64,000 nucleotides of DNA from Bradyrhizobium liaoningense (GTDB lineage: Bacteria; Pseudomonadota; Alphaproteobacteria; Rhizobiales; Xanthobacteraceae), in NCBI RefSeq assembly GCF_018130955.1, contig NZ_JAFCJM010000023.1:37511-101510 (forward strand), given 5' to 3'. Numbering within the stretch: the first letter of the stretch is position 1; each line of letters begins with the position of its first letter. The notes below the pieces were generated by a model that was given only the letters and a program-made list of their open reading frames with translations, did not search any database and was not told the DNA's origin. Positions 33,745 through 43,900 of this stretch are shown piece after piece. A program made the translations under genes and the position numbers.

Positions 33745-34692
33745 TCAATCCGTAAAGCGGATGCGCGGGTCGAACACCGCGTAGAGCATGTCGACGGTAA
33801 AATTCGCGAACACCACGACGACGGCGATGAACATCACGAGGTTCTGCACGATCGGGTAGTCGCGCCAGCGGATCGCCTCGACCAGGAAGCGGGCGACGCC
33901 GGGAATGTTGAACACGGTCTCGGTCACGATCAGGCCGCCGATCAGGAAGGCGGCTTCGATGCCGATCACGGTAATGACGGGCAGGATCGCGTTCTTCAGC
34001 GCGTGGTGATAGTTCACCGAGGCATCCGAGGCGCCCTTGGCGCGCGCGGTGCGGATGTAGTCTTGCCGCAGAACCTCCAGCATCGAGGAGCGCGTGATGC
34101 GCATGGTCAGCGCGGCGCTGCGGAAGCCGACGGCGGCGGCCGGCACGGCATAGGTCGCGAACGCCTCGAGGAATGTCTTCGGATTGGGATTGAAGATCGG
34201 CATCTGGCCGAACATCGACACCGAGGCGGTGAGGATCAAGAGGCCGAGCCAGAACGAGGGCAGCGACAGGCCGCTGAGGCTGATCACGCGCAGCGTATAG
34301 TCCAGCTTTGTTCCCTGCTTCACCGCGCTGATGACGCCGAGCGGAATGCCGATGGACGCGGAGAACAACAGCGCCAGCCCGGCCAGCCGCGCCGTGATCG
34401 GAATCCGCGGCAGGATCTCCTGCAGCGCGGGCTTCTCCGAGACGTAGGAGTAGCCGAAATCGCCGCGCAGGAAGCCGCTGATCCAGTGCCAGTACTGCAC
34501 CACCAGCGGCTGGTCGATGCCAAGCTCCTTCTCCAGATTGGCCTTGTCGGCGGGATCGACATAGCCGGCGGCGGCGAACAGAATGTCGACGATGTTGCCG
34601 GGCACGATTCGCAACAGGAAGAAGATGACGACCGAGATCCCGAACAGGGTCACCAGCATCAGGAACAGGCGCCGCACCAGATAGGCAAACAT
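33745..34692 (-). CDS. Peptide/nickel-type ABC transporter, permease (DppB-like)
   Basis: A 315-residue inner-membrane permease of the DppB/OppB type, starting MFAYLVRRLFLMLVTLFGISVVIFFLLRIVPGN with the typical RR-LF-M N-terminal helix, six membrane spans in all and the EAA loop RTARAKGASDASVNYHHALKNAILPVI. The start is 41 bp after the stop of the substrate-binding protein gene, so those two are clearly one transcription unit. Works with the DppC-like permease as the membrane channel. Confidence 0.93.
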   Translation of the reverse strand: MFAYLVRRLFLMLVTLFGISVVIFFLLRIVPGNIVDILFAAAGYVDPADKANLEKELGIDQPLVVQYWHWISGFLRGDFGYSYVSEKPALQEILPRIPITARLAGLALLFSASIGIPLGVISAVKQGTKLDYTLRVISLSGLSLPSFWLGLLILTASVSMFGQMPIFNPNPKTFLEAFATYAVPAAAVGFRSAALTMRITRSSMLEVLRQDYIRTARAKGASDASVNYHHALKNAILPVITVIGIEAAFLIGGLIVTETVFNIPGVARFLVEAIRWRDYPIVQNLVMFIAVVVVFANFTVDMLYAVFDPRIRFTD

Positions 34693-34733
34693 CCTTCGCC
34701 CTCCCGCGAGCCGCTAGTCTTCAGCCTATCGCG

Positions 34734-36332
34734 CTACTTGTCCAGCCAGACGTCCTCGTAGCGGAAGCCATTATAGGAGCTGTTGGACATGATCGTGATC
34801 CCCTTGACATAGGGCTGCCAGCAGGTGCCGGCGCGCGCATGGAAGATGATCGGGCGAGCCACGTCCTCCTGCAGCTTCTTGTCGATGTCCCAGACCAGCT
34901 GCTTGCGCTTCTTGACATCGGTCTCCTGGGACTGCACGTCGAACAGCTTCTCGATCTCCTTGTTGCAGTAGTTGGTGTAGTTGCGCTCCGAGCCGCAGGA
35001 ATAGTTCTCGTAGAAGGACTGGTCGGGATCGTCGACGGCGTTGCCGGTCAAATTGAGGCCGAGCATGTAATCCTTGCGCGCCACCTTCGGGAACCAGTTC
35101 GCGGTCTCCACCACGTCGAGCTCGCCGTCGATATAGATGCTCTTGAGCTGGTCGATCAGGATCACCGCCGGATCGCGATATTCCGCGAGGTTGCGGGTGG
35201 AGACCTTTACCGCAAGATGCTTGTCCGGGCCGTAGCCCGCCTTCTGCATCAGCTTCTTGGCTTCCTCACGGTTCTTGTTCACGTCGGGGCCGTAGCCGGG
35301 AATGCTCTCCAGCATCTCCTTCGGCATCGCCCAGAGACCGGCCGGTGCCGGCAGCATCGTGCCGCCGGCATCGCCCTGGCCCTCGAACATGATCGAGATG
35401 AACGACTTGCGGTCGAGCGCCATCGCCATGGCCCGGCGGATGTCGATGTTGTCGAACGGCGCGGCCGTCGAATTGACGATGATGTTGGTCGAGACGTTGG
35501 TGGGCTCGACCGCGCAAACAGCGTTCGGCGCCTGGGACTTCAGGTCCTTCAGCAGCGGGATCGTGATGTGCGTCGGGAAGGTCATGTCGAACTTGCCGGC
35601 GACGAAGGCCAGGATCGCGGTCGAGCGGTTCGGAATGATGGTGTACTCGATGCCGTCGAGATAGGGCCGGCCCTTCTTCCAATAGTCCGGGTTGCGGACG
35701 AGCTTGATCGATTCATTGGCCTTGAACTCGACGAATTTGAACGGGCCGGTGCCGATCGGGTTGGTGCGCATGTCGCCGGGCGAGACGTGGCAGGGATAGA
35801 CCGGCGTATAGCCGGAGGCGAGCAGCGCCAGCAGCGACGGCTGCGGCCGTTTCAGGTTGAAGGAGACCTCGAAATCGCCGTTGGTCGAGATGTCGTTGAC
35901 CTCGCTGTACCAGGCTTTTCGCGGGTTCTGCCGGAACTTCTGCTGCGACTTTCCCATCAGCATGTCGAAGGTGCATTTGACGTCCGCCGAGGTGAACGGC
36001 TTGCCGTCGTGCCATTTGACGCCCTGGCGCAGCTTGAAGGTCAGCGTCTTGTTGTCATTGACCCAGGCCCAGCTCTCCGCCAGCTCGGGCCTCAGCGTAT
36101 CGGGGCTGTTCTGCGCGATGTGCTGGTCGTAGATGACGAGATTGTTGAACACCCCCATGAACGGCACGTTGATCGAATAGGTCGCGCCTTCATGGATCGA
36201 GGCGTTGGCGGGGCTGTCGCGGTGATACATCCGCAGGACACCGCCCTGTTTGCCCTCGCCCGCGAACGTGGTGGTGGGAACCGCCAGCAAAGATAGCGCC
36301 GCCACTGCGGCGAGCGCCCGCACGCTCCGCAT
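34734..36332 (-). CDS. ABC transporter substrate-binding protein, peptide/nickel family 5
   Basis: A 532-residue periplasmic binding protein. The signal peptide is MRSVRALAAVAALSLLAVPTTTFAG, cut after about residue 24. Family 5 features follow: LAESWAWVNDNKTLTFKLRQGVKWHDGKPFTSADV near 105-140 and NPIGTGPFKFVEF near 210. GGAGG six bases upstream selects the ATG at 36332; the ATG at 36338 abuts the GGAGG and is unlikely. It is the first gene of the importer operon. Family 5 covers peptides, nickel, opines and other solutes, so the ligand is not known; genes for CoA ligase and dehydrogenase upstream suggest a catabolic substrate. Confidence 0.92.
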   Translation of the reverse strand: MRSVRALAAVAALSLLAVPTTTFAGEGKQGGVLRMYHRDSPANASIHEGATYSINVPFMGVFNNLVIYDQHIAQNSPDTLRPELAESWAWVNDNKTLTFKLRQGVKWHDGKPFTSADVKCTFDMLMGKSQQKFRQNPRKAWYSEVNDISTNGDFEVSFNLKRPQPSLLALLASGYTPVYPCHVSPGDMRTNPIGTGPFKFVEFKANESIKLVRNPDYWKKGRPYLDGIEYTIIPNRSTAILAFVAGKFDMTFPTHITIPLLKDLKSQAPNAVCAVEPTNVSTNIIVNSTAAPFDNIDIRRAMAMALDRKSFISIMFEGQGDAGGTMLPAPAGLWAMPKEMLESIPGYGPDVNKNREEAKKLMQKAGYGPDKHLAVKVSTRNLAEYRDPAVILIDQLKSIYIDGELDVVETANWFPKVARKDYMLGLNLTGNAVDDPDQSFYENYSCGSERNYTNYCNKEIEKLFDVQSQETDVKKRKQLVWDIDKKLQEDVARPIIFHARAGTCWQPYVKGITIMSNSSYNGFRYEDVWLDK

Positions 36333-36515
36333 GCTCATCCTCCCTCGACATCGGCCTTTGCGGCCTGTTTGGATGGACGATAGCGACGGGCGCGGGGGCA
36401 GGCAACGGCCAAGGCCAGTTGCCGCCTCGGCAATTCGGATGACGGAAGGCCGCAGGTGTGGTTCTCTCATAATGTGAGAGGGGCGGTTTTGCTTGCCGCG
36501 GCTGTACGCCAAACG

Positions 36516-36556
36516 CTCGGCTCGTCGTCCCGGCCGTCGCCGGGGACGACACCGAG
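36516..36556. terminator. Hairpin downstream of acyl-CoA synthetase gene
   Basis: CTCGG-N2-GTCGTCCCGG-loop-CCGGGGACGAC-A-CCGAG forms a long stem directly after the stop of the ligase gene at 36572 (minus strand). There is no T-run. It belongs to the GTCGTCC[CT]GG hairpin family also seen at 44140, 45621, 54876 and 58028. Confidence 0.5.
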
Positions 36557-36571
36557 TGTGTGGCGAAGCCC

Positions 36572-38122
36572 TCACACGATCCGCGACGTCTTGTTCCCCC
36601 AATAGCGATCGCGTAGCAGCCGCTTGTACAGTTTGCCGGTCGGCAGCCGCGGCAATTCCTTCTCGAAATCGACCGAGCGCGGCACCTTCTGGCGCGACAG
36701 CGACTGGCCGCAGAACGCGATCAGCTCTTCGGCGAGCGCCTCGCCCGGCACCACGCCCGGCATCGGCTGCACCACCGCCTTCACCTCTTCACCCAGATCG
36801 GCATTGGGCACGCCGAACACGGCCGCGTCGGCGACCTTGGGATGCGTGATCAAGAGGTTTTCGCATTCCTGCGGATAGATGTTCACGCCGCCCGAAATGA
36901 TCATGAAGGTGGCGCGGTCGGTGAGGTAGAGGAAGCGATCCTCGTCGACATAGCCGACGTCGCCGACCGTGCTCATGCTGCCGTCGGCCGAGCGCACCTC
37001 CTTGGTCTTTTCGGGGTCGTTGAAATATTCGAACGGCGATGCCGTCTTGAACCAAACGGTGCCAGGCGTGCCGACAGGGCAAGTCTTCATGTTCTCGTCG
37101 AGGATGTGCAGGTCGCCGAGCAGCACCTTGCCGACGGTACCGCGATGGGCGAGCCACTCCTCGCTGTTGCAGGCGGTGAAGCCGAGCGCTTCGGTCGCGC
37201 CGTAATATTCATGGATGATCGGGCCCCACCATTTGATCATGTCCTCCTTCACCAGGGCCGGGCAGGGCGCTGCGGCGTGGATCGCGATCTCCAGCGACGA
37301 GAGGTCGTAACGTTTGCGCACCTCCTCCGGCAGCTTCAGCATTCGCGAGAACATCGTCGGCACGAGCTGGGTGTGGGTGATGCCCCATGTCTCGACGAGC
37401 TGGAGATAACGCTCGGGGTCGAAGCTCTCCATGATGATCGCGGTGCCGCCCGCGCGGATCGTGAGATTGACCGCGGCCTGGGGTGCCGCGTGATAGAGCG
37501 GCGCCGGCGACAGATAGATCATGCCCTCGCGATACTGCCAAAGCTTGCTCAGGAAATCGAACACCGGCAGATTGTGTTTTGGCGGCTCCTCCGGCAGCGG
37601 GCGCAAGATGCCCTTGGGCCGGCCGGTCGTGCCCGATGAATAGAGCATCGCGGTGCCGAGCCATTCATCCGCGATCGGCGTCTTCGGCATGTCGGCGGCA
37701 ACCTCGGCCAGGCCGACGATGCGGTCGCTTTCGCCGGGGCCATCGGCAACGATGCAGAGCCTGACGTCGGGGCAGGCCTGGATCGCCTCGCGCGCGATAT
37801 CGAGTTTGGCGACCGACGTGATCAGGATTTTTGACTGGCTGTTGACCAGGAGATAGGCGAGCTCGCCCGCCGTGAGGAAGGAGTTGATGCAGGTATAGTA
37901 GAGCCCGCTGCGCTCGCCCGCGTCGCAGGCTTCGAGATAGCGCGAATTGTTCTCCATGAAGATCGAGAAATGATCGAGCCGCTTCAAGCCGTGCTTGCGG
38001 AACAGATGCGCGAGCCGGTTGCTGCGCGCCTCCAACTCGCGATAGGTCACGGCCTCGCCCGTGCCGGCCATGATGAAGGCGGGTTGCAGCGGGCGTAGAC
38101 GGGCGTGCGTTCCGGTGTACAT
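36572..38122 (-). CDS. AMP-forming acyl-CoA synthetase
   Basis: A 516-residue class I adenylate-forming ligase, different from that at 16916. Motifs: MLYSSGTTGRPKGI at about 165-178, YYGATEALGFTACNSEEWL at about 307-325, VGDVGYVDED near 391-400 and the C-terminal LPRLPTGKLYKRLLRDRYW. The sequence resembles acyl-CoA synthetases annotated for bile acid, fatty acid or cyclohexane-type acids, but the acid cannot be fixed. It is 18 bp downstream of the dehydrogenase gene at 38141 in the same direction, so the two form an operon. Confidence 0.9.
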   Translation of the reverse strand: MYTGTHARLRPLQPAFIMAGTGEAVTYRELEARSNRLAHLFRKHGLKRLDHFSIFMENNSRYLEACDAGERSGLYYTCINSFLTAGELAYLLVNSQSKILITSVAKLDIAREAIQACPDVRLCIVADGPGESDRIVGLAEVAADMPKTPIADEWLGTAMLYSSGTTGRPKGILRPLPEEPPKHNLPVFDFLSKLWQYREGMIYLSPAPLYHAAPQAAVNLTIRAGGTAIIMESFDPERYLQLVETWGITHTQLVPTMFSRMLKLPEEVRKRYDLSSLEIAIHAAAPCPALVKEDMIKWWGPIIHEYYGATEALGFTACNSEEWLAHRGTVGKVLLGDLHILDENMKTCPVGTPGTVWFKTASPFEYFNDPEKTKEVRSADGSMSTVGDVGYVDEDRFLYLTDRATFMIISGGVNIYPQECENLLITHPKVADAAVFGVPNADLGEEVKAVVQPMPGVVPGEALAEELIAFCGQSLSRQKVPRSVDFEKELPRLPTGKLYKRLLRDRYWGNKTSRIV

Positions 38123-38140
38123 CAGTCCTCCAGATCGGGA

Positions 38141-39313
38141 TCAGGCGGCGAGAAGCAGGATTTCGCGCACCTGGGCCGGACCGTCGATCTTGCGCGGGTT
38201 GCGCGGCACCCAGGGCGTGCGCATCGCCTGTACGGCGATGGCGTCGAAATGCTCCGGTGCAACGCGGACGTCGGCGAGGCTGCGCGGCATGCCGAGCCCG
38301 CGGATGAAGGCGTCGAGCACGTCGGCGGCGTCCATGCTTGGATAGCCCATCGCGGCCGCGACGATCGCCTGGCGGTCGGCATTGTCGCGCGCGTTCCAGC
38401 GCATCACTGCCGGCAGCATCACGCAGGAGGTGTAGCCGTGCGGCACGTCGAAGGCGGATCCCAGCACGTAGCCGATGCCGTGGCTTGCGCCCATCGGCAC
38501 ACCGGCCGAAAGTGCGCCCATCGACAGCCATGTGCCGATCTGCGCGTCCATCCGCGCGTCGAGATCGGCAGGGTTCGCCTTCACCCGCGGCAGTGCGTCG
38601 GCGAGCATGGCAAGGCCCTTGACCGATTGCGCATCGGCAAAGGGATGCGTCTCGCGCGAGCAGATCGCCTCCACGCAATGATCCACCGCGCGGATGCCGG
38701 TCGAGAGGAACAGCCACTCCGGCGTATGCACGGTGATGGCGGGATCGAGGATCGTCACGCGCGGCACCACCAGTGGATGCCGCAGCATCTCCTTGACGTT
38801 GGTCTTGCGGTTGGTGACGCCGGCGATGGAGCTGAACTCGCCGCCGGCAATCGTCGTGGGCACGCTGATCTGCCGCACGATGGGCGCGGCCATCTCGGGC
38901 GCGACGCCCTTGCGGACACGGATTTTCTCGATGCCCTCGATCGTGTCGATGCCGTTGGCGAGACAAAGCTGTACCGCCTTGGCGCCGTCGGTGATCGAGC
39001 CGCCGCCGACGGTGACGATCAGGTCGGCGCGCGCATGGCGCGCCGCATTGGCCGCCGCGATCACGGCTTCGCGCGGCGTATGCGCCGGCATGGCGTCGAA
39101 CAGTCCCACGCAACGGGAGCCCAGCGCTTGCTTGATCTTCTGGATTTCATCGGTCTCGCGGTTCAGCGTGCCGGAGACGATCAGGAAGGCGCGGCTCGCC
39201 CTCAGCCGGTCCATCTGCTCGACGATGGCGCTTGCGGCAGGAAAGCCGAACACGACCTCGTCGATCGCGCCGTAAACGACACGTCCTTGGTACACGCTGT
39301 CCTCCCGGGACAT
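38141..39313 (-). CDS. Maleylacetate reductase-like / iron-type alcohol dehydrogenase family protein
   Basis: A 390-residue NAD(P)-dependent dehydrogenase of the iron-containing alcohol dehydrogenase superfamily. The cofactor loop is VTVGGGSITDGAKAV at about 98-112. The metal region reads GIRAVDHCVEA, where classical enzymes have DALTHAIEA; the first metal Asp is replaced by Arg. The later region HGIGYVLGSAFDVPHGYTSCVMLP keeps two histidines. This pattern resembles maleylacetate reductases, which reduce the C=C of maleylacetate in aromatic ring degradation, but the sequence could also be a ketone or aldehyde reductase. It heads the operon with the acyl-CoA synthetase. Confidence 0.82.
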   Translation of the reverse strand: MSREDSVYQGRVVYGAIDEVVFGFPAASAIVEQMDRLRASRAFLIVSGTLNRETDEIQKIKQALGSRCVGLFDAMPAHTPREAVIAAANAARHARADLIVTVGGGSITDGAKAVQLCLANGIDTIEGIEKIRVRKGVAPEMAAPIVRQISVPTTIAGGEFSSIAGVTNRKTNVKEMLRHPLVVPRVTILDPAITVHTPEWLFLSTGIRAVDHCVEAICSRETHPFADAQSVKGLAMLADALPRVKANPADLDARMDAQIGTWLSMGALSAGVPMGASHGIGYVLGSAFDVPHGYTSCVMLPAVMRWNARDNADRQAIVAAAMGYPSMDAADVLDAFIRGLGMPRSLADVRVAPEHFDAIAVQAMRTPWVPRNPRKIDGPAQVREILLLAA

Positions 39314-39410
39314 CCGTCTTGTTTTTCTTGGGATAATCTAGCCGAGCCCACCCCATCAGTCATGCGCGAACACGCTACTTCCTTCTCTCCCTCTCGCTCT
39401 TGCCTTCTTT

Positions 39411-39559
39411 CCCTCTCCCCGCTCTTCGCGGGGAGAGGGTAGGGTGAGGGGCTTTCGCCATGGAGATGGTGGGAGTTGCCCTTGCTGAAGCTCCCCCTCA
39501 CCCGGAATTCAAGCTGCTCTTGCATTCCGGCCTCTCCCCGCAGGCGGGGAGAGGGGAAG
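39411..39559. repeat. Long palindromic repeat, second copy
   Basis: Starts CCCTCTCCCCGCTCTTCGCG and ends CCTCTCCCCGCAGGCGGGGAGAGGGG, with GGTGAGGGG and CCCCTCACCC pairing internally, as at 33565-33713. It occupies most of the 435 bp between the divergent dehydrogenase and RND adaptor genes. Outside it (39314-39410 and 39560-39748) I see no gene; promoters for both directions must lie there. Confidence 0.8.
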
Positions 39560-39748
39560 GACGGTTGCGTGATCGCCGTGCGCGCGGCCGGCTATCTCCC
39601 TGTCAACCCATCCACGCGGCTAGGCATCCCGGCGGGGATTGCGCGGGTCGCCGTCTTGAAGAGTTCATTTTTGAAACCCATCTTGTGCCGCCTGCGGGTA
39701 AGCAGCTACCCTGTCTGCTGCCGCAGCCACCAAGGAAGGGGGCAAGAG

Positions 39749-40948
39749 ATGAGCGAGCCGACCCAGGGGCAGCATCCAGCGCGACCGCGATCCGCATCGC
39801 CTCCCTTCCCGAGCGTTCTGGCTCTGACCATCGCCGTCCTCCTCGCCGGCTGCGACCGGCCGGCCCAGCAGGCCGCAAGCCCGCCCCCGCCAGCGGTGAC
39901 CGTCGCCCAGCCGACCAAGCGCACCGTGACTGATTGGGACGAGTTCACCGGCCGCTTCGAGGCGGTCGAGGAGGTGCAGGTGCGTCCCCGGGTTGGCGGC
40001 TATGTCAACTCGGTCGAATTCCAGGACGGGACCATCGTCCGCGCCGGTGACCTGCTCTATGTCATCGATCCGCGCCCGTTCGAGGCCGCGGCCTTGCAGG
40101 CCGATGGCCAGCTCTCCGATGCGCGCGCCAAGGTCGAGCTTGCCAAGCGCGAGCTCGATCGCGGTCTGAACCTGGTCCAGACCAACGCCGTTTCCGAGCA
40201 GGTCGTCGACCAGCGCCGCCAGGCCTTGCAGGCGGCGCACGCCGCAGAGATGCAGGCCGAGGGCGCGCTGAAGGCGGCCAAGCTGAACATCGAGTTCACC
40301 CATGTCCAGGCGCCGATCACCGGGCGCGTCAGCCGTCACCTCGTCACGGCAGGCAATCTCGTGCAGGGCAGCGACAGCGGCGCCTCGACGCTCCTGACCT
40401 CGATCGTCTCGCTCGACCCGATCTACATTTATTTCGACATGGACGAGGCGACCTATCAGAGGAATTCGCGGCTCTGGTTCGAGGGCCGGCGGCCGAGCTC
40501 GCGCGACACGCCGAACCCGGTGCAGGTGACGCTGACCGGCGAGACCAAGCCGTCGCATGACGGCCACATCAACTTCCTCGACAACCGCCTCGACGTCTCG
40601 ACCGGCACGCTGCGCAGCCGCGCGGTGATCCCGAACAAGGATCTCTCGATCCTGCCCGGACAGTTCGGCCGCGTGCGGCTGATCGGCAGCTCGCCCTATG
40701 AGGCGCTGCTGATTCCGGACACCGCGGTTGCGACCGACCAGTCCCGCAAGATCGTCTTCGTGGTCAAGCCTGACGACACTGTCGAGGCGAAACCCGTGAT
40801 GCTCGGGCCGCTCGACGAGGGCCTGCGCGTGATCCGCGAAGGATTGAAGGCCGACGATCGCGTCATCGTCGACGGCATCCAGCGCGCCCGCGTTGGCGCC
40901 AAGGTCACCCCGCATACGGCCGCGGCGCCGGCGGGTGGCAAGTCATGA
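39749..40948 (+). CDS. RND efflux system, periplasmic adaptor (membrane fusion) lipoprotein
   Basis: A 399-residue adaptor that links an RND pump to an outer-membrane channel. An N-terminal signal with the lipobox LLAGC (Cys at about residue 35) marks it as a lipoprotein. The biotinyl-lipoyl fold (VRPRVGGYVNSVEFQDGTIVRAGDLLYVIDPRPFEA), an alpha-helical hairpin and the barrel domain (VQAPITGRVSRHLVTAGNLVQ) follow. The ATG is chosen because AAGGAAGGGGG lies just upstream and the longer frame runs back through a repeat. The stop overlaps the pump gene start by four bases. Substrate range cannot be predicted. Confidence 0.92.
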   Translation: MSEPTQGQHPARPRSASPPFPSVLALTIAVLLAGCDRPAQQAASPPPPAVTVAQPTKRTVTDWDEFTGRFEAVEEVQVRPRVGGYVNSVEFQDGTIVRAGDLLYVIDPRPFEAAALQADGQLSDARAKVELAKRELDRGLNLVQTNAVSEQVVDQRRQALQAAHAAEMQAEGALKAAKLNIEFTHVQAPITGRVSRHLVTAGNLVQGSDSGASTLLTSIVSLDPIYIYFDMDEATYQRNSRLWFEGRRPSSRDTPNPVQVTLTGETKPSHDGHINFLDNRLDVSTGTLRSRAVIPNKDLSILPGQFGRVRLIGSSPYEALLIPDTAVATDQSRKIVFVVKPDDTVEAKPVMLGPLDEGLRVIREGLKADDRVIVDGIQRARVGAKVTPHTAAAPAGGKS

Positions 40949-43900
40949 ATCTGGGCCGCCTTTCCATCAACCAGCCCATCCTGGCGATGGTGCTGTCGAT
41001 CGTGCTCCTGATCGTGGGCGCGATCGCCTACACCACGCTGCCGGTTTCCGAATATCCGCAGGTGGTGCCGCCGACCGTGGTCGTCACCACGCAATATCCC
41101 GGCGCCTCCGCGCAGACCGTGTCTGATACGGTCGCAGCTCCCATCGAGCAGGAGATCAACGGCGTCGAGGACATGCTGTATCTCTACAGCCAGGCCACCT
41201 CGAACGGACAGTTGACGATTACGGTCACTTTCAAGCTCGGCACCGATCTCGACAAGGCCCAGGTGCTGGTGCAGAACCGCGTCGCGATCGCGCAGCCGCG
41301 TTTGCCCGAGGAAGTCCAGCGCAACGGCGTCACCACGCGCAAGAACTCGCCCGACATTTTGATGGTCGTGTTCATGCTGTCGCCCGACGACACCTTCGAC
41401 CAGCTCTACATCTCCAACTATGCGCTGCTCCAGGTCCGCGACCAGCTCTTGCGCCTCGACGGCGTCGGCGACATCCAGATTTTTGGTGCCCGCGACTATT
41501 CGATGCGGCTGTGGCTCGACCCCGACCGCATCGCCAATCTTGGCCTGACCTCGGCTGAGGTGCTGGCGGCGATCCGGTCGCAGAATGTGCAGATCGCGGG
41601 CGGTCAGATCGCTGAGCCGCCGATCGCGGACCGCGCCTTTCAGCCCAACCTCACCTTCACCGGCCGGCTCAAGGACCAGAAGCAGTTCGAGGAGATTTTG
41701 ATCAAGGCGGGCGCCGACGGCCGCACGGTGCGCCTGCGCGACGTCGCCCGCATCGAACTCGGCGCGCTGGCCTACAGCACCAACAGCTTCCTGCTGCGGA
41801 AGTCGGCCGTCGCCATGCTGATCACCCAGCGGCCGGGCTCGAACGCGCTCGCGACCGCCAAGAACATCTCGGATACGATGACGCGGCTGAAGGCGAGCTT
41901 TCCGAAAGGCCTCGACTACAACATCGGCTACAACCCGACCGAGTTCATCGCGCAATCCGTCCACGAGCTGATCAAGACCATCTATGAGGCCATGGTTCTC
42001 GTGGTCATCGTGGTGCTGGTGTTCCTGCAAGGCTGGCGTCCCGCGATCATCCCGATCATCGCGATCCCGGTGTCGCTGGTCGGCACCTTTGCGGTGATGG
42101 CGGCGCTCGGCTTCTCCATCAACAATCTCACGCTGTTCGGCCTCGTGCTGGCCGTCGGCATCGTGGTCGACGACGCCATCGTGGTGGTCGAGAATGTCGA
42201 GCGGCATCTCGAGCACGGCATGAGCCGGCGCGACGCGGCGCTGAAGACCATGGAGGAGGTCGGCGGCGCGCTGGTCTCGATCGCGCTGGTGCTATGCGCG
42301 GTGTTCGTGCCGACCGCGTTCCTCGGCGGCATTTCCGGCCAGTTTTTCCAGCAATTCGCGGTCACCATCGCGGTCGCGACCGCGATCTCCTGCTTCTGCT
42401 CGCTGACGCTGTCGCCCGCGCTGGCCTCGCAGATTCTGGTGCCGCACGAGGAGAAGCGGCCGCCGGCGCGCTGGAACATCGTCGCGCGTGGCTGGGACGC
42501 TTTCACCGGCGTCTTCAACCGCATCTTCGACCGCCTGGCGCATGGCTATGCCGGCGTCGCCAATTTCGTGATCCGGCATTCCGTGGTGATGCTCTTGTTT
42601 TACGTCGTGCTGATCGGCAGCGCCGGCTGGCTGATCGTGACCACGCCACAGGGCTTCATCCCGGCGCAGGATCGCGGCTACGTCATCGTCTCCGTGCAAT
42701 TGCCCGGCGCGGCGTCGCTGGCGCGCACCACCGAGGTCGTTCGCGAGATCGAGCGGATCGCGCTGGATACGCCCGGCATCGTCCGCGTCGCCGCCTTCGC
42801 GGGTTTCTCCGGCGCAACGCGCACGCAGGCGGGCAATGCTGCGGCACTGTTTCCAGTGTTCGACGAGCCGGAAGTGCGCCTGAAGAAGGGCCTCTCGGCA
42901 ACGGCCATCACCGGCGAGCTGCGCAAACGCCTGTCCGCGATCCAGGGCGCCTTTATCATCGTCATCCCGCCACCGGCCGTGCCCGGCATCGGTACCGGCG
43001 GCGGCTTCACCATTCGCGTGCAGGACCGGCAGGGCCGCGGCGCGCAAATGCTGGCGGCGGCGACGGACGAGCTCGTCGGCGCAGCGCGAAAATCGCCGAG
43101 CCTCACCTCGGTGTTCTCGCCCTTCACGGCCAATACGCCGCAAGTGTTCGTCGACATCGACCGCACCAAGGCGCAAAAGCTCGGCGTGCCCATCGCCAAC
43201 ATCAACGAGACCATCCAGACCTATTTCGGCTCGACCTACGTCAACGACTTCAACCTGTTCGGCCGCACCTATCACGTCACCGCACAGGCCGATCAGCCGT
43301 TCCGAAAAGAAACCAGCGATCTGTCGCGGCTGCGCACGCGCAATGCCGCGGGCGACATGGTAATGCTCGGCAGCGTGGTCGATTTCCGCGACGTCTCCGG
43401 CCCCGACCGCGTTGCGCGCTACAACCTCTATCCAGCGTCCGAGCTGCAGGGCGAGCCGACGCCGGGCACGAGCTCGACCACCGCGCTCAACGCCATCAAG
43501 AAGCTTGCCGACGATACGTTGCCGAGCGGCTTCACCTTCGAATGGACCGACCTGTCCTATCAGCAGGTCACCGGCGGCAATGCCGGCCTGTTCGTATTTC
43601 CCATCTGCGTGCTCTTCGTCTATCTCGTGCTCGCCGCGCAATACGGCAGCTGGACCTTGCCCTTCGCGGTGATCCTGATCGTGCCGATGTGCCTGCTCGC
43701 CGCCACCATCGGCGTGCGGCTGATGGGCCAGGACGTCAACATCCTGACCCAGATCGGCTTCGTCGTGCTGGTGGGCCTTGCGGCAAAGAACGCGATCCTG
43801 ATCGTCGAGTTCGCCCGCGGCATCGAGCTCGAAGGCAGGCCGCGGCTGGAGGCCGTGATCGAGGCCTGCCGGTTGCGGCTGCGGCCAATCCTGATGACAT

